NCBI GenBank assembly: GCA_026002045.1
Contig: BOAV01000003.1
Span: forward strand, 5,064-69,063
Direction of reading: 5' to 3'
DNA: 64,000 nt
Origin: Spirochaetia bacterium
Lineage (GTDB): Bacteria; Spirochaetota; Spirochaetia; Treponematales; Breznakiellaceae
The notes beneath the pieces were generated by a model. The model saw only the letters and a program-made list of their open reading frames with translations, did not search any database and was not told the DNA's origin. Numbering within the stretch: the stretch's first letter is position 1; every line of letters starts with the position of its first letter. A program made the translations under genes and the position numbers. This document shows, in pieces, positions 45,268 through 53,319 of the stretch.

Positions 45268-45953
45268 CAGTAGTAAAAGCGGAAAACGTGGTTAAGGATT
45301 ACGGCCTTAACGGAAATACGGTACACGCCCTGCGCGGGGTGAACCTCGAATTTCAGGGCGGGGAATTTGCCGCCATCGCAGGCCCATCGGGAAGCGGCAA
45401 GTCAACCTTTCTCCATCTGGCGGGGTGCCTCGACACGATCACCTCCGGGAACATAAGTATCGGCGGTTCCGACACGGCGCGGCTCTCCAAAACCCAGCTT
45501 GCGCTGCTGCGGCGGAACAGCATCGGCTTTATCTTTCAGGCATACAACCTGATCCCGGTGCTTACCGTGGAAGAGAACATCGGCTTTCCCCTTACGCTGC
45601 TGGGCATTGACCGCGGTGAAATCAGGGAGCGGGTGGCCCAGGCATTGGAGGACGTGGGTCTTGAAGATATGGCCAAACGCCGCCCCAAGGAAATGTCAGG
45701 GGGCCAGCAGCAGCGGGTGGCTATAGCCCGCGCCCTGATAAAAAAGCCCGCACTGATCCTCGCCGATGAGCCCACCGCAAACCTCGATTCAAAAATCGGC
45801 CGGGAAATTCTTGAACTGATGGTTGCCCTGAACAAAAAAGAAGGGACCACCTTCATCTTCTCTACCCATGATTCCATGGTCATGGAATTTGCCCGCCGCA
45901 TCGTGCATATCCGTGACGGCATGATCGAAAACGATGAGGTCAAATCAGCATGA
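45264..45953 (+). CDS. ABC transporter ATPase, LolD/MacB type
   Basis: A 229-residue ATPase with Walker A GPSGSGKST (about 39-47), the LolD/MacB hallmark FIFQAYNLIPVLTVEENIGFPL, signature MSGGQQQRVAIARALI, Walker B LILADEPTANLDS and switch His in STHD. This family powers mechanotransmission ABC systems that extract lipoproteins or push periplasmic substrates, not classical importers. It serves the two FtsX-type permeases encoded next. Confidence 0.94.
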   Translation: MTVVKAENVVKDYGLNGNTVHALRGVNLEFQGGEFAAIAGPSGSGKSTFLHLAGCLDTITSGNISIGGSDTARLSKTQLALLRRNSIGFIFQAYNLIPVLTVEENIGFPLTLLGIDRGEIRERVAQALEDVGLEDMAKRRPKEMSGGQQQRVAIARALIKKPALILADEPTANLDSKIGREILELMVALNKKEGTTFIFSTHDSMVMEFARRIVHIRDGMIENDEVKSA

Positions 45954-45989
45954 AACCGCGTTTCATATTCGATCAATTAAGGAGTTATC

Positions 45990-47726
45990 ATGAAACACTC
46001 AAGCGTTCTTGAACTTAAGCGTATTGCCTTCCGCAGCCTGGCCCGGCACAAGGTAAAAACTTTGCTTACCTGTGCGGGAATCATGATGAGCGCGGCGGTC
46101 TTTATTATGATACGGAGCTGGCTGGGGGGGATGTTTCTGGAATCCCGGCGGAGCATCATCAACTACGAGATGGGTTCCGCAAAACTGCAAACCAAACTCT
46201 ACTTTGACAAAAAAGATGAGATGCCCGCCTATGAGAATTTCCCGGACTGGGAAATGTACGCCGATGCCCTGGACGCGGCGGGCTACAACACGGCCCCGCG
46301 GTATGACTTTTCCGGGACCCTCTTCTCATGGTCAGGCTCCTCGCCGGTGGTGATACACGGCGTGGTTCCCGAACGGGAAGCACGGATGCTGGCCTACCCG
46401 GAATACATAGAATTCGGGCGCTTTATCAAAGACGGCGAATTCGGCGTGGTCCTGGGGGTTAACACCGCGGACAAACTCAAGCTGGGGGTTCCCACCCGGC
46501 CCACAACAACAGAGCTTGAGGATCTGGTTACTACCATCGCATCAAATAAGGCCGAGGCGGAATTTGTCCGGTCCTGTTACCAGAGTCTCCAGGCGGTTTC
46601 TGAATTGGGGGAAAGCAGGGAAATGGCCGAAGAGCGGGTGAAGGGCAGGATGGCGCTGAAGCGGGATCTTGCCCCGGCGGATTTGGAAAAACTCTGGGGC
46701 CTCTGCGGAGACGCGGGTAGAAATGACGTGCGTATCTCCACGGTGATCGATTACAAAATGGCGCCGGAGAATATCCACAGGGACAAGTGGGATGCTGACC
46801 TCTGGCCCCTCTTGACCCAGGCGGAGAAGTCCCTTGTAGGGGCAGCCTACGAATACGATGACCTGCTGGAAGCCTATATGCTGGTGGAAAGTGATCCCGC
46901 AAAACTCAACGCGGCATTGGCCGCCATGATACGCATCGACTATTCCGGCGCGGTGCGGCATGTAAACCAGGTGATCGACGCCAAGGTGGTTGGCACGATC
47001 AACTCACCGGACGTGGCCATCAACTTCAACGTGGGTTATATGCCCCTGGACGTGCTGCAGGGAGATGATGGCATGGCCCTGGAAGGCCGGGTTACGGAAC
47101 TCTTAATCCGGGACAAAAAAATGGGCGTGGCGGACATGACCAGTAAAATCGAGACAAAGGATGCAATCAAGGCCGTCCTTGCCGCAGGGCTGGCGAAACA
47201 GGGACTCTCTTTAAGCGATGAACTGGAGGTCTTTACCTGGGAGGAGTACAACGCGGATTACCTGGGTTACGAGAGTTTGGAGTATGGGGCTACGGGCATT
47301 GTTTCCGGCCTTCTCTTCTTTCTCGCCCTCATCGGCATAAGCAACACCATGCTGTTGGCGATATTGGAGCGGACAAAAGAAATCGGCATGATGCGCGCCA
47401 TGGGCATGACCAACGGCCAGCTCGTGTTTGTCTACATGACCGAGGCTTTCTTTCTGGGGCTTCTGGGCTCAATACTGGGAGTGATATTGGGCTGCGCCAT
47501 CAATTACCCCATGGTGAAGTACGGTGTGAGCTTCGGCTCCATGGTGGAAGCCTTGGACGGTCAGGTGGCGGGTCTGCGCTCAGCCAGCATCTACCGGAGT
47601 ATGTGGGATATTCCCCTCATCATTGGAACCGGTATTATTGCCACGGTTCTCTCCTCCCTTATGGCCTTCCTTCCAACCCGGCGGGCGGTCAGGATGGAGA
47701 TCACCGAAAGCCTGCGGTTTGAATAA
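45990..47726 (+). CDS. FtsX/MacB-type ABC permease, large periplasmic domain
   Basis: A 578-residue protein with an N-terminal helix after a basic start (about 22-45). A very large periplasmic domain (about 50-430) and three C-terminal helices (about 435-565) carry the FtsX core ISNTMLLAILERTKEIGMMRAMGMTNGQLVFVYMTEAFFLGLLGS. The periplasmic part is about 380 residues, larger than in MacB (about 220-240), and includes an Asp/Glu-rich helical insertion (about 165-300). It probably pairs with the next permease as a LolC/LolE-like heterodimer. AAGGAG precedes the ATG. Confidence 0.9.
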   Translation: MKHSSVLELKRIAFRSLARHKVKTLLTCAGIMMSAAVFIMIRSWLGGMFLESRRSIINYEMGSAKLQTKLYFDKKDEMPAYENFPDWEMYADALDAAGYNTAPRYDFSGTLFSWSGSSPVVIHGVVPEREARMLAYPEYIEFGRFIKDGEFGVVLGVNTADKLKLGVPTRPTTTELEDLVTTIASNKAEAEFVRSCYQSLQAVSELGESREMAEERVKGRMALKRDLAPADLEKLWGLCGDAGRNDVRISTVIDYKMAPENIHRDKWDADLWPLLTQAEKSLVGAAYEYDDLLEAYMLVESDPAKLNAALAAMIRIDYSGAVRHVNQVIDAKVVGTINSPDVAINFNVGYMPLDVLQGDDGMALEGRVTELLIRDKKMGVADMTSKIETKDAIKAVLAAGLAKQGLSLSDELEVFTWEEYNADYLGYESLEYGATGIVSGLLFFLALIGISNTMLLAILERTKEIGMMRAMGMTNGQLVFVYMTEAFFLGLLGSILGVILGCAINYPMVKYGVSFGSMVEALDGQVAGLRSASIYRSMWDIPLIIGTGIIATVLSSLMAFLPTRRAVRMEITESLRFE

Positions 47727-47737
47727 AGGAGCGAAAG

Positions 47738-49012
47738 ATGGGAAATAACTACAGACAGGGCGGGATGCTGACCTTTATCAAAGTTGCGTTCCGAAACATT
47801 TTCAGGAATGGCCGGCGCACGGCTTTTTGCGTGGTGGCCGTGGGGGTGGCGGTGTTTTTCATCGCCTTCTATTCGGGTTTCATCGACGGAATGCTCAACA
47901 GCATGAACGAGACGGTGCAGATATTCGAGATAGGCCATGTGCAGGGGGTAAGCGCCCAGTACGAGGCGGAAAGCGAACTTATGCCGGTACAGTACCCCGT
48001 AGCCGAAGGCAAGAGCCTTGCCGCTCTTACGGAACAGATTAGGGGGATCTCCGGCGTAAAGGCGGTGCTCCCCCGGATCAAAGCCTATGCCACATTGCAG
48101 GAAGCGAGCCTTAAACACGCCATCCTCTGGGGGGTGCGGATGACAGAGGAAACGAAGGTCAACTACTTCAACCTTACCGACCGGGGAGACGGACTTCTGG
48201 AGGGCCGCTATCCCGCGCCGCTCAGCAATGAGTGCGCCGTGGGCCTGCGTTTTGCGGAGAAGACCGGCCTTAAAATCGGGGATCGCATCCCCCTTAAAAC
48301 CGTGTCGGCCCAGTTCTCCGACAAGCTCTGGTCGCCCACGGTTACCGGCATCTTCCGCTTTGACTTTACCGCGGCGGATCAGGATTACATCATCGTTGAT
48401 TTTGACCGGCTCCAGCGCCTCCTCGTGCTGGACGATGAGAGCCAGCAGATCATCGTCTATGCGGAAGACCCGGAAATGAGCACCCGCATAGCCGAGCAGA
48501 TGAAGGGCATCATGGGAAGCGATGACCGGATCACCCGCTGGCAGGATCAGCTTTGGATAGCCATGATGGTCGGTTATAAGCCCCTGTTCACTGTTATCTT
48601 CCTGATATTCCTCGTGGTGGCCTGTCTCCTCATCGTCAACACCATCACCATGATCATCCACGAACGGATAAAGGAAATCGGCATGATGGGGAGCCTGGGC
48701 ATGACCCGCCGGGAGATCGTGATGACCTTCTTCTTCGAGTCCCTGTTCCTGGCCATGTTCGGGGCTACCGTGGGGGTATTATTGGGGGGCATTATTACCG
48801 GTATCTTACAAAACACGCCGATACGATGGACCGCCATGATGGGGGAAAGCGCCGTGGCCACCATGCCCCTGGCCAACACGATCTTTGTGGATTTCAGCTT
48901 TCCCCGCCTTTGCCAGAACTGGCTCATGGGCGTGGTGGTAACATCGATTTTCACCCTGTTCCCGTCGATAAAAAGCGCCTGGGTGGAACCGGTGGAAGCG
49001 CTGCGGAGGTAG
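47738..49012 (+). CDS. FtsX/MacB-type ABC permease, second subunit
   Basis: A 424-residue permease: N-terminal helix (about 28-50, TAFCVVAVGVAVFFIAFYSGFI), a periplasmic MacB-type domain (about 55-285), and three C-terminal helices with FtsX-type CLLIVNTITMIIHERIKEIGMMGSLGMTRREIVMTFFFESLFLAMFGA. Compared with the first permease its periplasmic domain has the normal size. The LolC/LolE-like pairing with the preceding permease is inferred. AAGGAGCGAAAG precedes the ATG chosen. Confidence 0.92.
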   Translation: MGNNYRQGGMLTFIKVAFRNIFRNGRRTAFCVVAVGVAVFFIAFYSGFIDGMLNSMNETVQIFEIGHVQGVSAQYEAESELMPVQYPVAEGKSLAALTEQIRGISGVKAVLPRIKAYATLQEASLKHAILWGVRMTEETKVNYFNLTDRGDGLLEGRYPAPLSNECAVGLRFAEKTGLKIGDRIPLKTVSAQFSDKLWSPTVTGIFRFDFTAADQDYIIVDFDRLQRLLVLDDESQQIIVYAEDPEMSTRIAEQMKGIMGSDDRITRWQDQLWIAMMVGYKPLFTVIFLIFLVVACLLIVNTITMIIHERIKEIGMMGSLGMTRREIVMTFFFESLFLAMFGATVGVLLGGIITGILQNTPIRWTAMMGESAVATMPLANTIFVDFSFPRLCQNWLMGVVVTSIFTLFPSIKSAWVEPVEALRR

Positions 49013-49028
49013 GATGAATGAAGAATAT

Positions 49029-49182
49029 TTAACCACAGAGTGCACAGAGAATGTACACAGAGGACACAGAGGGAAGAGGAAGAAGGGAGAAATCATGGTT
49101 TTTCTTCTCATTATTTTCTTCCTCTGTGTACTCCGTGTACCCTCTGTGTCCTGGAACCTTCGGTTCCTTCGTGGTTAATCTT
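49029..49182. repeat. Dispersed palindrome, copy 3
   Basis: It starts TTAACCACAGAGTGCACAGAG and ends TTCCTTCGTGGTTAA. The arms carry many CACAGAG / CTCTGTG words that can pair (for example ACACAGAGGACACAGAGG against CCTCTGTG...CCCTCTGTGTCC), with an AT-rich centre near 49115. A small internal hairpin GGAACCTTCGGTTCC lies in the right part. It separates the second FtsX permease from the LolA-like gene, within what is probably one operon. Confidence 0.75.
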
Positions 49183-49211
49183 CTTCTTAACTTTATGAAA
49201 GGAGCATAAGT

Positions 49212-49961
49212 ATGAAAACGAAAGTATCAGTATGCGTAGTAGTTCTCCTGGTATCGGCAGCGGTATTTCCGCTTTTTGGACAAACCCCAAATGCCGCAGA
49301 ATTACTGCGGCGGGTGGATAATAACGAGGTCTACAACACTATCGAGTACGAAGGCGAGATGATCATCGAATACCAGAACCGGCGCTACGTGAAGGTGATG
49401 AAGACCTGGGCAAAGGGCACTGCGGACAGCTTTATCGAATTCACCAATGCCGAAGACAGGGGGACCAAGTACCTCAAGAAAGGGGCGCGGCTGTACGTGT
49501 ATTCCCCCGACACCGAGGAGGTGATGCTCATTTCCGGCCATATGCTTAAAGAGAGCATGATGGGTTCCGATCTCTCCTACGAGGACACGATCAACAACGA
49601 CAGCCTTTCCAGCCGTTACGATCCGGTCATTTCCGGTTCTGAGCTGTGGAACGGGCGGGACTGCTGGGTGCTGGATCTAAGCGCGAAGAAAAGAACCGAG
49701 AGTTACCCCCGGCAAAAACTCTGGATCGACAAGGAAAACGGGGACATGCTCCACAACGAGCAGTTCGCCCTGTCCGGGGCAAAGCTCAAGGAATTCACCA
49801 TGCTCAGGGTGGAAGTAATCGGCGGCAGGCGCTTCCCCGTGGAATACGAAATGCGCGACCTTTTACGGAAAAACAGCAAGACAACTTTCGTGATGAAGAA
49901 CGTTGTCCTGGACCAGCCCATCGCGGACTCGGTATTCAGTCAGAGGAATCTGGAACGGTAG
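49212..49961 (+). CDS. LolA-like outer-membrane lipoprotein-sorting protein
   Basis: A 249-residue secreted protein with signal peptide MKTKVSVCVVVLLVSAAVFPLFG. The remainder is beta-rich in the LolA/LolB-like pattern of the 'outer membrane lipoprotein-sorting' family found beside MacB/FtsX or RND exporters: YEGEMIIEYQNRRYVKVMKTWAKG, GTKYLKKGARLYVYSPDTEEVMLISGHML, and RQKLWIDKENGDMLHNEQFALSGAKLKEFTM. It could carry a lipid or lipoprotein across the periplasm between the ABC complex and the barrel encoded next. AAAGGAGC precedes the ATG. Confidence 0.88.
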   Translation: MKTKVSVCVVVLLVSAAVFPLFGQTPNAAELLRRVDNNEVYNTIEYEGEMIIEYQNRRYVKVMKTWAKGTADSFIEFTNAEDRGTKYLKKGARLYVYSPDTEEVMLISGHMLKESMMGSDLSYEDTINNDSLSSRYDPVISGSELWNGRDCWVLDLSAKKRTESYPRQKLWIDKENGDMLHNEQFALSGAKLKEFTMLRVEVIGGRRFPVEYEMRDLLRKNSKTTFVMKNVVLDQPIADSVFSQRNLER

Positions 49962-49964
49962 TGG

Positions 49965-50068
49965 ACTTGTTCGAGAACCCGGTTGGTTCTCTCACAAGTC
50001 TCGCAAAATGCTACGCATTTTGCATTTTTCAGTGGAAGTTGTTCAATAACTGAAGTTATTGAACAACT
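49965..50068. repeat. Three consecutive hairpins between LolA-like and barrel genes
   Basis: Hairpin 1 (49965-49999) pairs ACTTGT and GAGAACC with GGTTCTC and ACAAGT around a CGGTT loop. Hairpin 2 (50003-50023) is GCAAAATGC-TAC-GCATTTTGC. Hairpin 3 (50037-50068) is a perfect 15-bp inverted repeat, AGTTGTTCAATAACT against AGTTATTGAACAACT, with a GA loop. None is followed by a U-run, so they are not classical terminators. They fill nearly the whole gap. Confidence 0.85.
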
Positions 50069-50089
50069 CTAATGTATGAGGGGGCGGTG

Positions 50090-51316
50090 ATGAAGAAAGT
50101 ACGCAGCTGCAGTTATACTGTTTTTTTATTTGCGGCGATAGTGATTCTGTCGGGTAATGTGCGTATCTCTGCGCAGGACAGCGGAATCAAGGTTTCCGGC
50201 ATTCTGGACAGCAGTGTTACTGTGGGAGCAGGAGCGGGGGATGCGCCGGACTTTTTTTACGGCATCGAAGAATACGCAAACCTGCGCATTCAGGCCCGGC
50301 TTCGGGAAAAGGCGGTGTTTTACGGGGCCTTTAATTTTATCGCCGCATCGGGGACATCTGCCCAGGCCGCAGCGGCCCTCGGCGCGCTGAATGGCGTCAC
50401 CGGGTGGGGGCTTGCGGGATCGACATTTTCCGCCGGGACCCATTATACAGCCGCCCTGGAACTGGAGCGGCTCTACTTCAGGCTGAACTTGAAGTATATC
50501 GACATTGAGACGGGGCTTATGCGGCTGGCCTTTGGGTACGGCCAGGTGTTCGCTCCCACTGACTTCCTCAATCTCCGTAATCACCTGGTTCCCGATGCCC
50601 GTCCCCGGGCCATCCTGGGGGGCGCGCTGTACTACTATCCCGTAGATGCCGCCAAAATTTTTGCCTTTGGAGCCGCCCCCAGGGACCCCTTTGCCTCCGA
50701 CGGAGGAGGTGCCCTTGCGGGGCTTTCCGGGGATTGGCATTGGGACAGGGCCAGCCTCCAGGCCCTCTACGCCTTTGAAACACCCCATGACGGGGCAGAT
50801 CAGGGCGTCCACCGGATGGGGCTTTCCCTAAAGGCGGATATAGAAGTGGGCATCACCGCGGACATGCTCTATACCTATAACGGAGCGGAGGAAACCGGCA
50901 TTGAAGGGCTTGCCGCCGCCGCAGGGATCGATTATTCCTTTTGGGATGGCCGTTTTTATGTCCTTGCGGAGTACCTTTACAGTGGTTCCGCCTCATCAAC
51001 TTCAACAGATAACGGAAATTTGGGCGGTTTTTCCTGCCAACACTACCTTTTTACCCAAATTCTCTACCGTTTCAGCGATTATACCAATGTAAATCTGGGA
51101 TTCCTCACCTCTTTTGACGACCGTTCCTTCACCCCCATCCTCGGAGCGTCCCATGAACTCTTCCAGGGCTTTAGTCTGGACCTTTCCTGCCGCGTACCCC
51201 TGGATTCGAGCGTGTTTCAGGATGGCGGCGAGCGGGGAACCCTGGGCCCCCTGCCCCCGGGAGCCGTCGAAGGCAGCCGGTTTCAGCTAACCCTCAAGGC
51301 CCGGCTTCGTTTTTAA
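50090..51316 (+). CDS. Predicted outer-membrane beta-barrel protein
   Basis: A 408-residue secreted protein with signal peptide MKKVRSCSYTVFLFAAIVILSGNVRISAQ. The rest alternates hydrophobic and polar residues with frequent aromatic ends (LRIQARLREKAVFYGAFNFIA, LYFRLNLKYIDIETGLMRLAFGYG), Gly/Ser/Asp-rich turns and a terminal aromatic strand RFQLTLKARLRF, as expected for a porin-like barrel. No named family was recognised. It ends the operon that contains the LolA-like and FtsX genes and may be their outer-membrane partner. GAGGGGGCGG precedes the ATG at 50090. Confidence 0.75.
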   Translation: MKKVRSCSYTVFLFAAIVILSGNVRISAQDSGIKVSGILDSSVTVGAGAGDAPDFFYGIEEYANLRIQARLREKAVFYGAFNFIAASGTSAQAAAALGALNGVTGWGLAGSTFSAGTHYTAALELERLYFRLNLKYIDIETGLMRLAFGYGQVFAPTDFLNLRNHLVPDARPRAILGGALYYYPVDAAKIFAFGAAPRDPFASDGGGALAGLSGDWHWDRASLQALYAFETPHDGADQGVHRMGLSLKADIEVGITADMLYTYNGAEETGIEGLAAAAGIDYSFWDGRFYVLAEYLYSGSASSTSTDNGNLGGFSCQHYLFTQILYRFSDYTNVNLGFLTSFDDRSFTPILGASHELFQGFSLDLSCRVPLDSSVFQDGGERGTLGPLPPGAVEGSRFQLTLKARLRF

Positions 51317-51319
51317 CCA

Positions 51320-52309
51320 AAATCTCAGGTCCCCTCCCTGTGAACAGGATAAACGCATAGGAATTAACAAGAATAACCACGAACAGTTTTTTATAGGCAG
51401 CCAGCTTTGCCTCATGCTTCTTTGCGTCCCGTGCATAGTGATATTCCCCCTTCTCAACATTTGGTAGATTTCAGCAAGTACCCGCCTCCTCAGGCCGGTC
51501 CGTACCAATCCCGCCTTTTTATATTCGCAAAGCCGTTCATATCACCGCCGCAGTTTCAGGCTGCTGTCCAGGACATGATTGAGTGACTAGGTCAGCAGGG
51601 TCGCCGCAAGCTTCCGCCCCTGCTTGTTCGTCCCCCTCATACTGGTCGAAGTATTGGAGTTTGACACTTTGGGAGCAGACCGCAAATAGCGGGTGTTATG
51701 CTTTGAGTTCTTGAACCGGCTCACCTCAATAATATCCGCGATGATCGCTATGGCGATGAAGACGCTTATCCCCTTCACGCTGGTCAAAATCCCGATCTCC
51801 CGCATAAAGGGCGCGGCATAAATCAATACCCTCTCCTTGAGCGCCTCCACATCCGCCTCGTCCCGCTCAAGCCGATCCAGCAGCTGGTTTACCTGAAAGT
51901 TCAGAGCCGTCCCGGGCGAGAGGCCCCGTATTCTGGCCCGGCTTCGTTTGTCGAATATCTCTTCCTGGGTAAACCCGTACAGATGTTCCTTCAATAACGA
52001 GTGTATCCGGTTCTTCAGTTGGGCGTTTTGCTTCTTGTACAGCCGGTAGGTCGAAAAAAGACTCCGTAATTCCTGTATCTCCACAGGCGGCAGGGTCACC
52101 GGACAGGCCGTCTGTTCTCCGGAGAGCACCTGCATCTTGATGAGCCGGCACAGCTTGTCCGCAGACCTTTCATCCCGATAATTTGCATAGTCCCTCCGCA
52201 AAACGTGATTGTTCGGCGGAACTCCGGTATACTTGACCAGCAGACCAAAGGTCTGACGTCTATTCGGGGTATTGATCCGCTTAAAAACCAATCCCCAGGA
52301 AGCATGCAA
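51320..52309 (-). pseudogene. Decayed IS110-family transposase
   Basis: The longest open part (51590-52309) encodes the C-terminal two thirds of an IS110/IS116-type recombinase: ADKLCRLIKMQVLSGE, a helical linker, then the transposase_20 region REIGILTSVKGISVFIAIAIIADIIEVSRFKNSKHNTRYLRSAPKVSNSNTS. It is broken. TAG (LLT*SLNH) and TGA (LRR*YERL) stops interrupt it, the frame then shifts near 51450 (from VLAEIYQML into a KGEYHYARDAKKHEAKLAAYKKL-like frame), and about the first 90 residues with the DEDD catalytic start are absent. No complete element ends are visible. Confidence 0.85.
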
Positions 52310-52483
52310 ACGAAGTTTGCCTGCGGTTACCGGTTGTTATTCGTGGTTACGGGGTCAGTGTTCTGCCCCAGGTCCTCAGCAACCGGTAGTTGTCCTTCCG
52401 AACTCCTACAGCATACCAGATAAACCACATACTATTTATCATAGCTTCGTGGTTAATTAATTTCTATTTTGGAACCGGCTCAT
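52306..52483. other. Structured non-coding flank of the IS110 remnant
   Basis: This stretch beyond the truncated 5' end of the transposase holds several inverted repeats: GCAAAC-GAA-GTTTGC (52306-52320), TACCGGTTG (52328-52336) with CAACCGGTA (52380-52388), and GGGG with CCCC inside that pair. Pieces of the dispersed repeat (TTCGTGGTTA) occur at 52341 and 52446. IS110 elements encode a structured guide (bridge) RNA in such flanks; whether this is its relic is speculative. No gene is seen. Confidence 0.4.
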
Positions 52484-53239
52484 CTATTTTTCAAAGAAAA
52501 AAACAAGGGCCTTTCTTATTGATGTATCCCAGAAATCCCAGTCATGGGCCCCGGTCCATTCCTGATATTCATGCCCGTAGCCCTGTTCTTTAAGAAGCGC
52601 GGAAAGGCGGCGGTTTTGGTCCAGCCGTATATCTTCCGTGCCGCAGGTGATCATGAGCCGGGGACGTTGGGGGGCGCGGGCCGCAGTACCGGCAATCTCA
52701 AAGAGGTCCTCCCCGGCCATGGGTTCCGGGTTTACCCCAAAGACCCCCTGGAGGCTGCGGTAACCCGGGCTGTCCTTTGGGGTCTCCTCAAGCCGCCAGC
52801 GTATGTCGGTGACCGCGGAAAAGGCGGCGCAGCCTGCGTATTGGCCGGGAAAGTTAAATGCGCATTTCAGGGCGCCGTAACCGCCCATGGAAAGCCCGGC
52901 GATCCAGGTTTTTGAGGGGTTCTGTTCAATATGGAACATCCTGTTGCAGAGTTCCGGCAGCTCTTTGGTTATATAGCTGAAATACGCCCCGCCGAAACGT
53001 TTGTCGGTATAAAAAGTACGCCCCGCCTCGGGCATGATCACCGCGATATCGTATTTACTTACGTAATATTCAAGGCCGGTATAGCGCATCCATGCCTGGG
53101 CGCTCTGGCCCCGGCCGTGGAGCAGGTACAGGACCCCCCGGCAATCGGGCTTATGGGGCTTGTCATGGGGAAGGATGACGGCCAGGGACGTATCGATCTG
53201 AATCGATTCGGATTTTAACTCGCATTGTATGAAGGCCAT
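52484..53239 (-). CDS. Esterase of the alpha/beta-hydrolase fold (esterase D type)
   Basis: A 251-residue hydrolase without signal peptide. VLYLLHGRGQSAQAW supplies the oxyanion region and AGLSMGGYGALKCAF the nucleophile elbow (Ser in GLSMGG). Asp lies in ITCGTEDIRLDQNR and His in WTGAHDWDFWD. The family includes S-formylglutathione hydrolases, tributyrin esterases and carbohydrate acetyl or feruloyl esterases. In this plant-sugar-rich window a carbohydrate esterase is plausible but not shown. It is a single gene; its end borders the IS110 remnant. Confidence 0.88.
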   Translation of the reverse strand: MAFIQCELKSESIQIDTSLAVILPHDKPHKPDCRGVLYLLHGRGQSAQAWMRYTGLEYYVSKYDIAVIMPEAGRTFYTDKRFGGAYFSYITKELPELCNRMFHIEQNPSKTWIAGLSMGGYGALKCAFNFPGQYAGCAAFSAVTDIRWRLEETPKDSPGYRSLQGVFGVNPEPMAGEDLFEIAGTAARAPQRPRLMITCGTEDIRLDQNRRLSALLKEQGYGHEYQEWTGAHDWDFWDTSIRKALVFFFEK

Positions 53240-53319
53240 GGGTGAATCATAGGTGATTCGGATGTTTTTTTCAAGATTTTTCCCTTGATTTATCGCAAAA
53301 GGCGGGGTAGGGTGTATAT

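Noticed and set aside
51590..52309. Functional transposase gene of 240 codons
   Set aside because: It starts only at a TTG inside unrelated sequence, misses the catalytic N-terminal domain and is followed by in-frame stops and a frameshift that continue the homologous protein.
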